64,000 nucleotides of DNA from Variovorax paradoxus (GCA_016806145.1 CP063166.1:1116001-1180000); one strand, 5' to 3'; counted from the first letter of the stretch, positions 9,143 through 17,923 are shown. Notes: generated by a model from the letters alone, not told the origin. Program-made: numbers and translations.

Positions 9143-9937
9143 ATGGCCGATCGCGCGCGCTACCTGTCGATCCAGGACGTGGAGCACAAGGCCGGCCCGT
9201 TCTATTTCAACTGGGACGAGTTCGGCGCCGACACCCTGGCCGCGCCGCACAGCCACAGCTGGGGCCATCTCAACTACACGGCGCACGGCACCATGCAGAT
9301 GGAGGCCGAGGGCCTGCGCTTCCTCTCGCCGCCGCAGTACGCGGTGTGGATCCCGCCGCGGGTGGTGCACAGCTGCACGCTGCGCCATGCCGTCGTCTAC
9401 CGCACCGTCTACATCGTGCCCGCGCTGTGCGCCGAGCTGCCCGCGCAGCCCTGCACCGTGCGCATCAGCCCGATCATCCGCAGCGTGCTGGCCGACTTCG
9501 CCGCGCGCGATGTGAACGAGCCCGTCACGCCGGCCGACCTGCGGCTCGCGCAGGTGGTGGTCGACCAGCTCGCGCGCGCCGAGGTGCTGCGCTGCTATCT
9601 GCCCGCGGCCGCTTCGCCCGCGCTGGTCGGCGTGCTCGAGGCGCTGCAGGCCGAGCCCGGCGACCACCGCTCGCTGGCCGAGTGGGCCGCGAACGTGTAC
9701 ATGACCGAGCGCACGCTCGCGCGCCAGTGCCAGCGCGAACTCGGCATGTCCTTCGGCGACTGGCGCCAGCGGCTGCGCTTCCTGCGCGCCATCGATGCGC
9801 TGGAGGCCGGCCGCACGGTGCAGGAGATCGCCTTCGACCTCGGCTACAGCACGGCCTCGGCCTTCATCGCGATGTTCCAGCGCGAGGCGGGCACGACGCC
9901 GGAGCAGTACCGGCGGGAGTTCTGCGGCATCGCTTGA
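9143..9937 (+). CDS. AraC-family transcriptional regulator (NimR-like)
   Basis: This 264-residue protein has an N-terminal cupin domain with the metal-site-like HSHSWGHLNY segment near residues 37-46. The C-terminal AraC domain has two helix-turn-helix motifs (SLAEWAANVYMTERTLARQ and TVQEIAFDLGYSTASAFIAMF, ending TTPEQYRREF). The overall plan matches E. coli NimR, which represses a divergent exporter gene. Here the divergent neighbour is an EamA exporter instead. ATG 9143 has GAGGAA upstream. A long palindromic repeat follows the stop codon. Confidence 0.88.
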   Translation: MADRARYLSIQDVEHKAGPFYFNWDEFGADTLAAPHSHSWGHLNYTAHGTMQMEAEGLRFLSPPQYAVWIPPRVVHSCTLRHAVVYRTVYIVPALCAELPAQPCTVRISPIIRSVLADFAARDVNEPVTPADLRLAQVVVDQLARAEVLRCYLPAAASPALVGVLEALQAEPGDHRSLAEWAANVYMTERTLARQCQRELGMSFGDWRQRLRFLRAIDALEAGRTVQEIAFDLGYSTASAFIAMFQREAGTTPEQYRREFCGIA

Positions 9938-9947
9938 AGGCAAACAG

Positions 9948-10058
9948 CCGGACGCAGAGGACGCGAAGATTCCGCGAAGGTCGCGAAAGGACTTCCATGA
10001 GGATTTTTCGGGGGTTCTTTTGCGTTCTTCGCGAAACCTTCGCGTCCTCTGCGTCCGG
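9948..10058. repeat. Long imperfect palindrome (REP-like element)
   Basis: Two perfectly complementary 21-bp arms occupy 9948-9968 (beginning CCGGACGCAGAGGACG) and 10038-10058. The 69-bp interior also contains partly complementary TCGCGAAAGG and TTCTTCGCGAA blocks. It sits between the AraC gene and rnpB and could fold into one long hairpin in RNA. Family membership and copy number in the genome are not known from this window. Confidence 0.7.
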
Positions 10059-10098
10059 TTGTCCGATCCCGCTTTCGGCTCTGGTCGCTTCGTGCAGC

Positions 10099-10104
10099 GA
10101 TAAT
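10099..10104 (+). promoter_or_regulatory. Probable -10 element of rnpB
   Basis: GATAAT (five of six matches to TATAAT) ends seven bases before the predicted 5' end of RNase P RNA. No convincing -35 hexamer is seen at 17-bp spacing. Confidence 0.55.
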
Positions 10105-10111
10105 CGGCACC

Positions 10112-10440
10112 GTGAAGCGTGCCAGACCGCCGCTGGTGCAAGTGCCGAAAGGCCGCACTGGAGGAACGTCCGGACTGCACAGGACAGCGCAGGAGCTAAC
10201 GGCTCTCCACCGTGAGGTGAGGATCAGAGCAACAGAGACGAGCCGATTCAGTTCGGGTGAAACGGGCAATCTCTGCGCGCAGCAACACCAAGTAGGCCAG
10301 TATCGAGGTGGTTCCGCTGAGCTGGCGGGTAGGTGGCATCGAGCCGTCTGGCGACAGACGGCCCAGAGTAATGGCGGTCACGCCGGGCATTTCGCAAGAG
10401 ATGTCCGGTGCACAGAATCCGGCTTATCGGCGCGCTTCAC
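10112..10440 (+). ncRNA. rnpB: RNase P RNA (bacterial class A)
   Basis: This is the catalytic RNA of RNase P, which trims tRNA 5' leaders. Conserved blocks are present in order: GAGGAACGTCCGGACT with CACAGGACAG near 10161-10191, AGAGTAATGGC near 10366-10376, and ACAGAATCCGGCTTAT near 10412-10427. The 5' end GTGAAGCG (10112-10119) pairs with CGCTTCAC (10433-10440) as the terminal P1 helix, which sets the ends. At about 329 nt the RNA has the usual class A length. The exact ends are inferred from P1 pairing. Confidence 0.95.
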
Positions 10441-10472
10441 ACTTTTATTTCTTCTTCCCCAACGTTCTTCGT

Positions 10473-10500
10473 CGGGTCATGCCAGGCGGTGCATGACCCG
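10473..10500 (+). terminator. Hairpin downstream of rnpB
   Basis: CGGGTCATGC (10473-10482) and GCATGACCCG (10491-10500) form a perfect 10-bp stem around an 8-nt loop. No U-run follows it, and the T-rich stretch lies upstream (10442-10460). It may be a processing or termination signal for RNase P RNA. It lies 33 bases beyond the mature end. Confidence 0.45.
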
Positions 10501-10537
10501 CCCGTCGGCATGGCCGGCGCGATTTCGGGTAAACCCG

Positions 10538-10556
10538 TATAATCGATAGCAAGCTA
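10538..10556 (+). promoter_or_regulatory. Promoter -10 and probable MarR operator
   Basis: A perfect TATAAT lies at 10538-10543. It overlaps the end of CGGGTAAACCCG (10526-10537), itself an inverted repeat. TAGC-AA-GCTA (10547-10556) is a second perfect palindrome covering the expected start site. Operators over the -10 and start site fit autorepression by the MarR protein encoded 20 bases downstream. The -35 region is poor. Confidence 0.6.
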
Positions 10557-10575
10557 ACTAATTGGGAGCCTTGCC

Positions 10576-11079
10576 ATGGCCGAACCGGTCACGCCGCCCG
10601 CCGGCCGTAAGAAGAAAAAGGAAGCGCGCGAAGCCGCGCTGATGAAGCTCGGCATGCAGTTCTCGACCCTGCAGCGCGGCTACCGCGCCGCGGCCGACAA
10701 GGCGGTCGCGCACGTGGGCCTGTCGCAGACCCTGGCCTGGCCGGTGGTGATGATCGGCCGCATGGAGCAGGGCGTGCGCCAGGGCATGCTGGCCGAGGCG
10801 CTGGGCATCGAGGGGCCCTCGCTGGTGCGCTCGCTCGACCAGCTCGTGGAGGCCGGCTATGTCGAGCGCCGCGAGGACCCGGCCGACCGCCGCGCCAAGA
10901 CCCTGCATCTCACGCCCGCGGGCGAGGCCGCCTGCGAACCCATCGAGGCCGCGCTGAGCCTGATGCGCGCCGCGCTGTTCGAGGGCGTGTCCGACGAGGA
11001 CCTCGCGGCCTGCCTGCGCGTGTTCGGGGTGCTCGAGGAACGGCTGGGCCGCACGGCACCGGCCGAGGGGCGCCGCTAG
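10576..11079 (+). CDS. MarR-family transcriptional regulator
   Basis: This 167-residue winged-helix regulator begins with a lysine-rich tail (RKKKKEAREAA). The winged helix includes RQGMLAEALGIEGPSLVRSL and the wing YVERREDPADRRAK around residues 75-115, the typical MarR DNA-binding pattern. MarR repressors are usually released from DNA by phenolic ligands. The TAG stop is immediately followed by the ATG of the FUSC exporter, so it heads the efflux operon and probably controls it together with the operator at 10538-10556. The ligand is unknown. Confidence 0.88.
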   Translation: MAEPVTPPAGRKKKKEAREAALMKLGMQFSTLQRGYRAAADKAVAHVGLSQTLAWPVVMIGRMEQGVRQGMLAEALGIEGPSLVRSLDQLVEAGYVERREDPADRRAKTLHLTPAGEAACEPIEAALSLMRAALFEGVSDEDLAACLRVFGVLEERLGRTAPAEGRR

Positions 11080-13248
11080 ATGCCTGCCTTGAGCCTGCCG
11101 CGCTTCAGCCGCGCCGAGATCGTCTTCTCCACCAAGAGCTTCGCCGCCGCGATGCTCGCGATGTACCTCGCCAGCCGCGCCGGCCTGCCGCGTCCGTTCT
11201 GGGCCCTGATGACCACCTACGTCGTCGCCCATCCGCTGGCCGGTGCGGTGCGCTCCAAGGCGGTCTACCGTTTCTGCGGCACGCTGATCGGCAGTACCGC
11301 CACCGTGCTGCTGGTGCCCGCGCTGTCGAACGCGCCCGAGCTGCTGACGCTGGTGCTCGCGCTGTGGGTCGGCCTGTGCCTGTGCATCTCGCTGTTCGAC
11401 CGCACGCCGCGCTCCTACGTCTTCATGCTCGCGGGCTACACCGCCGCGCTGATCGGCTTTCCCTCGGTGCAGGCGCCCGAGGCGCTGTTCGACACCGCCG
11501 TCGCGCGCGTCGAGGAGATCGGCCTGGGCATCTTCTGCGCCACGCTGCTGCACAGCCTGGTGCTGCCGGCCGGCATGGGCCCCACGGTGCTGGGCCTGCT
11601 CGACCGCACCCTGCAGGACGCGCGCAAGTGGCTCGGCGACCTGCTGCAGCCGCCCGCGAGCGCCACCGGCACGCCCGCGCGCCGCGCCGATGCCGACCCG
11701 AAGCGCCTGGCCGACGACCGGCGTCGCCTCGCGGGCGACATCACGCAGCTGCGCATCCTGTCGACCCACGTGCCCTTCGACACCACGCACCTGCGCTGGA
11801 CCGCCGGCGCGATCCGCGCGATGCAGGACCGCGTGGCCGCGCTCACGCCCGCGCTGTCGGCGGTCGAAGACCGGCTGCTCGCGCTCGAACAGGCCGAGGG
11901 CGCCATCGCACCCGACGTGGCCGCGCTGCTCGCGCAGACCGGGCAGTGGCTGCGCGAGGAGGGCGCCGGGACCTCCGACGATGCGCGCCTGCAGGCCCTG
12001 CGCGCGACCCTTGCCGCGCTCGCCGCCACGCGACCCGATGCCGCCATCTCCCCCTGGGGCCGCGCGCTGCGCATCGCGCTCGCGGGCCGGCTCGAGGAGC
12101 TGGTCGAAGGCTGGCGCGCCTGCGCGCGGCTGCGCGCCGACATCGACGACGGCCTGAAGGGCGCGGTGCCGCCGCGCCGCATCGCCGCGCTCGGCAACCG
12201 CGTGCTGCACCTCGACCGCGGCATGGCGCTGCTGTCGGCGCTCGCGGCCGTGCTCGCCATCTGCCTGTGCGGCGCGTTCTGGATCCTCACCGGCTGGCCG
12301 ATGGGCTCGGCCGCCACCATGATGGCCGCGGTCTTCTGCTGCTTCTTCGCCACCATGGACGACCCGGTGCCCGCGATCCAGGGCTTCCTCAAGTGGACGC
12401 TGTGGTCGATCCCGATCTCCGCGCTCTACGTGCTGGTGCTGCTGCCGCTGGTGCACGACTTCGGCATGCTGGTCGCGGTCTGCGCACCGGTGTTCCTGGC
12501 GCTGGGCCTGTACATGGCGCGGCCGGCCTATTTCATGGCCGCGATGGCGCTGCTGTTCGGCGTCTCGGGCACGCTGGCGATGCACGACACCGCCACCGCC
12601 GACATCGTGAGCTTCATCAACAGCATGCTGGGCCAGGTCTTCGGCGTGGTGGCCGCGGCCTTCGTCACGCGGCTGGTGCGCTCGGTGGGCGCCGACTGGA
12701 GCGCGCGCCGCATCCAGCGCGCCACCTGGCGCGAGCTCGGCGAGATGGCCGGCGCGGCCGCCGCCACGCCCGTGACCCTGTCGCCGTCGGCCCAGCGCCG
12801 TGGCGTGCCCGGCGACGCCTACGCGGTGCGCATGCTCGACCGCATCGGCCTGCTGGCACCGCGCATCGCGCAGGCCGGCGGCCGCATCGAGGGCGTGGCC
12901 GCCGACGACGCGCTGCGCGACCTGCGCATGGGCGCCGACATCGATGCGCTGCAGCGCGTGCGCGCGCAGCTGCCGCTGGCCTCGGCGAGCGCGCTGCTCG
13001 GCGACATCGCGCGCTTCTTCCGCCAGCGCGCCGGTGGCCGCGTGGCCGCGCGGCCCGCGCGCCTCTTGGCGCGCATCGACGAGGCGCTGGCCTCGATGCT
13101 CGGCGCTGCGAGCACGTTGAGCGCCGACGCGCGCTCGGCCGTTACCGCGCTGGTGGGGCTGCGCCGCAATCTCTTTCCGGAGGCGCCGCCGATGCGCGCG
13201 GCTTCCGCTGTCCCCGTTCCCGTTGCCGCGCAAGGAGTGTCCCGATGA
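11080..13248 (+). CDS. FUSC-family inner-membrane exporter (AaeB-like)
   Basis: This 722-residue protein has two clusters of hydrophobic helices (about residues 20-165 and 385-530). Each is followed by a long hydrophilic segment, the layout of fusaric acid/aromatic acid exporters such as AaeB. It would pump aromatic acids or related compounds, working with the membrane-fusion protein and outer-membrane factor encoded downstream. ATG 11080 directly abuts the marR stop, and its TGA overlaps the ATG of the DUF1656 gene. The substrate is inferred only from family and MarR context. Confidence 0.86.
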   Translation: MPALSLPRFSRAEIVFSTKSFAAAMLAMYLASRAGLPRPFWALMTTYVVAHPLAGAVRSKAVYRFCGTLIGSTATVLLVPALSNAPELLTLVLALWVGLCLCISLFDRTPRSYVFMLAGYTAALIGFPSVQAPEALFDTAVARVEEIGLGIFCATLLHSLVLPAGMGPTVLGLLDRTLQDARKWLGDLLQPPASATGTPARRADADPKRLADDRRRLAGDITQLRILSTHVPFDTTHLRWTAGAIRAMQDRVAALTPALSAVEDRLLALEQAEGAIAPDVAALLAQTGQWLREEGAGTSDDARLQALRATLAALAATRPDAAISPWGRALRIALAGRLEELVEGWRACARLRADIDDGLKGAVPPRRIAALGNRVLHLDRGMALLSALAAVLAICLCGAFWILTGWPMGSAATMMAAVFCCFFATMDDPVPAIQGFLKWTLWSIPISALYVLVLLPLVHDFGMLVAVCAPVFLALGLYMARPAYFMAAMALLFGVSGTLAMHDTATADIVSFINSMLGQVFGVVAAAFVTRLVRSVGADWSARRIQRATWRELGEMAGAAAATPVTLSPSAQRRGVPGDAYAVRMLDRIGLLAPRIAQAGGRIEGVAADDALRDLRMGADIDALQRVRAQLPLASASALLGDIARFFRQRAGGRVAARPARLLARIDEALASMLGAASTLSADARSAVTALVGLRRNLFPEAPPMRAASAVPVPVAAQGVSR

Positions 13249-13451
13249 TCGGCGAAGCGAGTTTCTACGGCCTCTACGTGCCCTGGCTGATGCTGCTAGC
13301 CGGTGCCGCGCTGCTCGCCCTGTGGGGCGTGCGCCGGCTGCTGGCCGCCACCGGCCTCTACCGCTGGGTCTGGCACCCGGCCCTGTTCGACATGGCGCTC
13401 TACCTGCTGCTGCTCTATGCGCTGAGCCGCGCCACGACCTCCTTGCAATGA
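13245..13451 (+). CDS. DUF1656 small membrane protein (AaeX-like)
   Basis: This 68-residue protein has two hydrophobic segments (about 8-28 and 44-62). DUF1656 proteins, including E. coli AaeX, are constantly encoded between a FUSC exporter and a HlyD-type adaptor, as here. The ATG overlaps the FUSC stop (ATGA), showing translational coupling. The role is unknown; it is presumably an accessory subunit of the pump. Confidence 0.85.
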   Translation: MIGEASFYGLYVPWLMLLAGAALLALWGVRRLLAATGLYRWVWHPALFDMALYLLLLYALSRATTSLQ

Positions 13452-13458
13452 CCACACC

Positions 13459-14436
13459 ATGACCGCCAACACATCCAACGACAACAACAAGGCCGGCGCC
13501 CGCACCTGGCCCGCCGGCGCGCTGCGCATCCTCGTCACCGCCGCCGTGGTGGCCGCCGCCGTCTGGGCGGGTTTTCGCCTCTGGGACCACTACGAGCTCG
13601 CGCCCTGGACGCGCGACGGCCGCGTGCGCGCCAACGTGGTCCAGATCGCGCCCGACGTCTCGGGCCTGGTCACCGCCGTGCCGGTGCAGGACAACCAGTC
13701 GGTGGCCGCCGGCACCCTGCTGTTCGAGGTCGACCGCGCGCGCTACGACCTGGCCGTGCGCCAGGCCCAGGCCGCGCTCGCCGCGCAGCGCGCCATGAGC
13801 GCGCAGGCCCAGCGCGAGAACACGCGCAACGCGGGGCTCGAGGCGCTGGTCTCGCAGGAGGCGCGCGAACAGACCCGCGCGCGCGTCGAGCAGGCACGCG
13901 CCGCCGTCGCGCAGGCCGAGGTCGCGCTCGATTCGGCGCGGCTGAACCTGCAGCGCGCCGAGGTGCGCGCGCCGGCCGACGGCCTGGTCACCAACCTCGA
14001 CCTGCGGCAGGGCAGCTACGCGGCCGCGGGCCGGCCGGTGCTCGCGCTGGTCGATGCGCGCTCCTTCTACGTCGAGGGCTACTTCGAGGAAACCAAGCTG
14101 CCGCGCATCCACCTCGGCGACCGCGTGCACGTCATGCCGATGGGCGGCGGCGCGGTGCTCGGCGGCACCGTCGAGAGCGTCGCCGCCGGCATCGCCGACC
14201 GCGACCGTTCGACCAGCGCCAACCTGCTGCCGAGCGTGAATCCCACCTTCAACTGGGTGCGGCTCGCGCAGCGCATCCCGGTGCGCGTGAAGCTCGATCC
14301 GCTGCCCGCGGGCGCGCGGCTGGTGGCGGGGCAGACGGTGACGGTGCAGGTGCTCGAGCAGGCCGAGGCGCAGCGCGAGAAGACCGCGGCCGATGCCGAT
14401 GCCGAGGTCAAGACCGGCGCCAGGAAGGAAGGATGA
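13459..14436 (+). CDS. HlyD/EmrA-type membrane fusion protein (AaeA-like)
   Basis: This 325-residue periplasmic adaptor is anchored by one N-terminal transmembrane helix (about residues 22-43). WTRDGRVRANVVQIAPDVSG begins the barrel-sandwich domain. An Ala/Gln/Arg-rich coiled-coil hairpin spans about 92-150, and RAPADGLVTNLDLRQG is the second lipoyl half (about 170-190). It links the FUSC inner-membrane pump to the outer-membrane factor. It starts seven bases after the DUF1656 stop and overlaps the next gene by ATGA. The C-terminal 30 residues are charged and low-complexity. Confidence 0.9.
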   Translation: MTANTSNDNNKAGARTWPAGALRILVTAAVVAAAVWAGFRLWDHYELAPWTRDGRVRANVVQIAPDVSGLVTAVPVQDNQSVAAGTLLFEVDRARYDLAVRQAQAALAAQRAMSAQAQRENTRNAGLEALVSQEAREQTRARVEQARAAVAQAEVALDSARLNLQRAEVRAPADGLVTNLDLRQGSYAAAGRPVLALVDARSFYVEGYFEETKLPRIHLGDRVHVMPMGGGAVLGGTVESVAAGIADRDRSTSANLLPSVNPTFNWVRLAQRIPVRVKLDPLPAGARLVAGQTVTVQVLEQAEAQREKTAADADAEVKTGARKEG

Positions 14437-15923
14437 TGGTCAACGCATCCCGCACCGTGCTGCGCATCGCCGCGCTGGCCGCCGCCGCGGCGCTCGCGGC
14501 CTGCGGCAGCGTCGGCCCCGACTACCGCCAGCCCGACGAGGCCATCGCGAGCCAGCCCGCGGCCGCCCGGCCCTTCGCCGAAGCCGATCCCGCCGCCGGC
14601 CTGCAGGCCGTGCCGCTGCCGCCGCACTGGTGGCGCCTGTACCGCGACCCGCGGCTCGACCGGCTGGTGGAGCAGGCGCTCGCGCACAACACCGACCTGC
14701 GCCAGGCGGTCGCCAACCTCGAGCGCGAGCGCGCCATCGAGGCCGAGGTGGCCGGCGGCAAGCGCCCCGTCATCGGCGTGAACGGCGGGCCCTCGTTCGG
14801 CCACGTCTCGGGCCTGCAATTGCTGCAGAAGGACTACGAGCCGCCGGACCGCTTCAACTACAGCAGCGGCCTGTCGCTGTCCTACCAGGTCGACCTGTTC
14901 GGCCAGATCCGCCGCGCCGCCGAGGCCGCCGAGGCCGGCACCGAGTCGGCCGCCGCCGCGCTCGACCTGGTGCGCGTGAACGTCGCGGCCGGCACCGCGC
15001 GCGCCTATGCCGAGGCCTGTTCCACCGGCCTGCGGCTGGAGATCGCGCGGAAGTCGGTGCGGCTGCAGCAGGAGGCGGTCGACGTCACCGCGAAGCTGCA
15101 CGAGGCCGGCCGCGCCGGTGCGCTCGACACCGGCCGTGCCCGCGCGCAGCTGCAGCAGCTCACGGCCGCGCTGCCGCCGCTCGTGGCCGAGCGCCAGAAC
15201 GCGCTCTACCGCCTCGCCACGCTCACGGGCGAGCTGCCGCAGGACTTTCCGCGCGAGCTCGCCGACTGCGCCGTGCCGCCGCGCGTGGCCGGCACCGTGC
15301 CGGTGGGCGACGGCGCCGCGCTGCTACGCCGCCGGCCCGACATCCGCCAGGCCGAGCGCGGCCTGGCCCAGGCCACCGCGCGCATCGGCGTCGCCACGGC
15401 CGACCTCTATCCGAAGATCACGCTGGGCCTGTCGGCCTCGTCGGCCGGCCCGGCCGAGGACTTCGGCCGCAAGGGCACCTTCGGCTGGAGCCTCGGCCCG
15501 CTGATCTCGTGGACCGTGCCCAACACCGGCATCGCGCAGGCCCGCATCGCGCAGGCCGAGGCCGGCACGCGCGCGGCGCTCGCGAAGTTCGACGGCACCG
15601 TGCTCACCGCGCTGCGCGAGACCGAATCGGCGCTCGGCAACTACGCGCGCGAACTCGACCGCCGCGCCGCGCTGCAGGCCGCGCGCGACGAGAGCGCCAC
15701 CGTCGCCGCGCAGGCGCGCCAGCTCTACCGCAACGGCCGCACCGCCTACCTCGACACGCTCGACGCCGAGCGCGCGCTGGCCGCGAGCGATGCCGCGCTG
15801 GCGGCCAGCGAGGCGCAGCTGTCGGACGACCAGATCGTGCTGTTCATGGCGCTCGGCGGCGGCTGGGAGACCGACGACGGCGACCGCCTCGCGGCCGGCG
15901 GCAGCGAGGTGCGCAAGCAGTGA
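14433..15923 (+). CDS. NodT-family outer-membrane efflux lipoprotein
   Basis: This 496-residue TolC-like channel has a lipoprotein signal with the acylated cysteine at C24 (AALAAC). It carries the two OEP repeats seen in NodT/OprM proteins: YRDPRLDRLVEQAL and RPDIRQAERGLAQATARIGVATADLYP mark the family. It would complete the envelope-spanning pump with the adaptor and FUSC protein. It is translationally coupled at both ends, with ATGA at its start and GTGA at its stop. Confidence 0.92.
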   Translation: MMVNASRTVLRIAALAAAAALAACGSVGPDYRQPDEAIASQPAAARPFAEADPAAGLQAVPLPPHWWRLYRDPRLDRLVEQALAHNTDLRQAVANLERERAIEAEVAGGKRPVIGVNGGPSFGHVSGLQLLQKDYEPPDRFNYSSGLSLSYQVDLFGQIRRAAEAAEAGTESAAAALDLVRVNVAAGTARAYAEACSTGLRLEIARKSVRLQQEAVDVTAKLHEAGRAGALDTGRARAQLQQLTAALPPLVAERQNALYRLATLTGELPQDFPRELADCAVPPRVAGTVPVGDGAALLRRRPDIRQAERGLAQATARIGVATADLYPKITLGLSASSAGPAEDFGRKGTFGWSLGPLISWTVPNTGIAQARIAQAEAGTRAALAKFDGTVLTALRETESALGNYARELDRRAALQAARDESATVAAQARQLYRNGRTAYLDTLDAERALAASDAALAASEAQLSDDQIVLFMALGGGWETDDGDRLAAGGSEVRKQ

Positions 15924-17140
15924 AGTCGAACGCCGTTCCTGCGCCACGCGCCGCGCACGCGCCGCTGTGGCTGCTCGCGCTCGTCACCTTCAGCGGCACG
16001 CTGGCCATGCACATCTTCGTGCCCGCGCTACCGATCGCGGCGCGCAGCCTCGGCGCCGGCATCGGCGAGATGCAGATGACGGTGAGCCTCTACATCTTCG
16101 GCCTGGCCGTCGGGCAGCTGGTGTACGGGCCGCTGGCCGACCGCTTCGGCCGCCGGCCGGTGCTGCTCGCGGGCCTCGCCCTCTACACCGCCGCCGGACT
16201 GGCCGCCGCGCTCGCGCCCGAGGTGCATGCGCTGATCACCGCGCGGCTGTTCCAGGCCATGGGCGGCTGCGCGGGCCTGGTGCTCGGGCGCAGCATCGTG
16301 CGCGACACCGCCGAGGCGCAGGAAGCCACGCGCCGCCTCGCGCTGATGAACCTGATGGTGACCGTGGGCCCGAGCATCGCGCCGCTGGTGGGCGGGGCGC
16401 TCGCCACCGCGCTGGGCTGGCGCTCGATCTTCTACGGCCTGTTTGCGCTCGGCATCGTCGGCCTGCTGTTCACCTGGCGCCTGCTGCCCGAGACCGGCCG
16501 GCCCGGCGCGCCCGTGAGCGCGCCCGCGCTCGCGCGCAACTACGCGCGGCTGTTGCGCTCGCCGGCCTTCCTCGGCTTCTCCATCGGCGGCGGCTGCGCC
16601 ACCACCTCGATGTATGCCTTCGTCGCCTCGGCGCCGTTCATCTTCGTCGACCAGCTGCACCGGCCCGCTCACGAGGCCGGCATCTACCTCGCCATCCTGG
16701 TCTCGGGCGTGTGGCTCGGCAGCTTTCTCACCAGCCACCTGATCGCGCGCGTGCGCGTCGACCGGCTGATGATCCGCTCCAACGCACTCAGCGTGCTCGC
16801 GGCCTTCGTGCTGCTGGGCGCCGCGCTCACCGACCGCCTGTCGGTGCCGCTGATCGTCGCGAGCATGTTCCTGTTCACCGTCGGCGTCGGCATGGCCTCG
16901 CCGGCCGCGCTCACGCAGGCGATCGGCGTCAATCCACAGATCATCGGCTCGGCCTCGGGCCTCTACGGCTTCACGCAGATGGCGGTGGGCGCGCTGTGCA
17001 CCGCGCTCGCGGGCATGGGGCACCGCAATCCCGCGCTGGCCTCGGCGCTGGTGCTCGCGGTGGCGGGGATCGTGGCGCAGCTGTCGTTCGCGGTGGCGCT
17101 GCGGTCGCAGCGCAGGGCCACTCCCATCCGTTCGGGCTGA
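15920..17140 (+). CDS. Bcr/CflA-family MFS drug transporter
   Basis: This 406-residue, 12-helix major facilitator carries the motif A loop GPLADRFGRRPVLLAG after helix 2 and GRSIVRDTAE typical of Bcr/CflA proteins. GTG at 15920 overlaps the nodT-type stop as GTGA, so it belongs to the MarR operon, adding a second pump type to the unit. The final codons and TGA lie inside an intergenic repeat element (17128-17211), so the C-terminal few residues are repeat-derived. Confidence 0.9.
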   Translation: MKSNAVPAPRAAHAPLWLLALVTFSGTLAMHIFVPALPIAARSLGAGIGEMQMTVSLYIFGLAVGQLVYGPLADRFGRRPVLLAGLALYTAAGLAAALAPEVHALITARLFQAMGGCAGLVLGRSIVRDTAEAQEATRRLALMNLMVTVGPSIAPLVGGALATALGWRSIFYGLFALGIVGLLFTWRLLPETGRPGAPVSAPALARNYARLLRSPAFLGFSIGGGCATTSMYAFVASAPFIFVDQLHRPAHEAGIYLAILVSGVWLGSFLTSHLIARVRVDRLMIRSNALSVLAAFVLLGAALTDRLSVPLIVASMFLFTVGVGMASPAALTQAIGVNPQIIGSASGLYGFTQMAVGALCTALAGMGHRNPALASALVLAVAGIVAQLSFAVALRSQRRATPIRSG

Positions 17141-17211
17141 GCCTGTCGAAGCCTCGCGCAAGGCTTCGCCCTTCATGAGCCTCAGGACAGGCCAGGGCTC
17201 AGTCTGAACGG
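17128..17211. repeat. Palindromic intergenic repeat, copy 1
   Basis: CCGTTCGGGCTGAGCC at the left end pairs with GGGCTCAGTCTGAACGG at the right end. An inner GTCGAAGCC / GGCTTCG pair is also present. The same consensus recurs at 33687-33746 and 47349-47496. The element contains the stop codon of the MFS gene and ends nine bases before the stop of the convergent lipoprotein gene, so it could serve as a two-way terminator. Confidence 0.75.
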
Positions 17212-17219
17212 TGACGGGC

Positions 17220-17804
17220 TCACTTCGCGAACAACCACCCGCCCTTCGGCTGCCGCATCAACTCGTGGTGCTTGACCGCGCGCTCCTCGCCGTCGTCGCC
17301 CACGTACACCACCTCGAAGCGCAGCAGCTTCGGCGACACCATCTTCCAGTTCTGGATCCGCTTGACGGTCACGCAGGCCGTCTTGTCGTGGTACTGCATC
17401 TGCGCCATCGGGCCGCCCTGGAAGCCCTGGGCGTCGAACAGCCGGCCCGGTGCCGCGAACGGATTGAGCACCGCGCCGTTGCGCGCGGTGATGCAGCCCT
17501 CGGTGCGCAGGAACGATTCGATGGTCGGCGAGGCGCTGCGCACCACGCGGCCCACGGCCGGGGTCGGCGGCTTGGCGGCGATCTGCTCGCGGATGCGCTC
17601 GACCTGGTCCTCGGTGATCGGCGCCAGGCCGTCCCTCGAGACGATGGGCGGCGGCGCGGGAGCCGGCGGCGGCGGGGGCGCTGGCATCAGCGGCTCGAAC
17701 ACCGAGCAGCCGCCGAGCGAGGCGAGAGCGAGGGCCGCCACCGTGGCGGGCAGGCGGCGCGGGAAGGGCGCGGCCTCGGTGGCGGGAATCGATCCGGACT
17801 TCAT
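17220..17804 (-). CDS. Putative lipoprotein of unknown function
   Basis: This 194-residue protein has a lipoprotein signal (LASLGGC, modified C33) and a Pro/Ala-rich linker at about 40-60. A folded region of about 130 residues includes two more cysteines and QYHDKTACVTVKRIQNWKM. I do not recognise a named domain. ATG at 17804 is the start in front of the signal peptide. The gene is convergent with the efflux operon and lies downstream of the pseudouridine synthase on the same strand, with a 119-bp gap containing a pyrimidine-rich tract (17898-17920 on the plus strand). Confidence 0.72.
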   Translation of the reverse strand: MKSGSIPATEAAPFPRRLPATVAALALASLGGCSVFEPLMPAPPPPPAPAPPPIVSRDGLAPITEDQVERIREQIAAKPPTPAVGRVVRSASPTIESFLRTEGCITARNGAVLNPFAAPGRLFDAQGFQGGPMAQMQYHDKTACVTVKRIQNWKMVSPKLLRFEVVYVGDDGEERAVKHHELMRQPKGGWLFAK

Positions 17805-17923
17805 GGCTTGGGGTCTCCTGTCGGCGGCACGGGGCCGCTGGCTGAAAAAGCAGGCCGCGAACATGCGGTGCGAGGGTGGAAGCGCGCCGGCTTCCCGTTC
17901 TTCTTTCTTCTTCTTCGGGGGCG

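Noticed and set aside
10558..14130. A 1190-codon minus-strand open frame across the MarR-FUSC-HlyD operon
   Set aside because: It is Arg/Gln/His/Ala-rich low-complexity sequence without domain similarity, antisense to five well-supported genes. Such long shadow frames are a by-product of very high GC content.
17898..17920. Pyrimidine-rich tract as a rho-independent terminator
   Set aside because: No stem precedes the tract on the plus strand, and on the minus strand it is purine-rich. It lies in the gap between two minus-strand genes.
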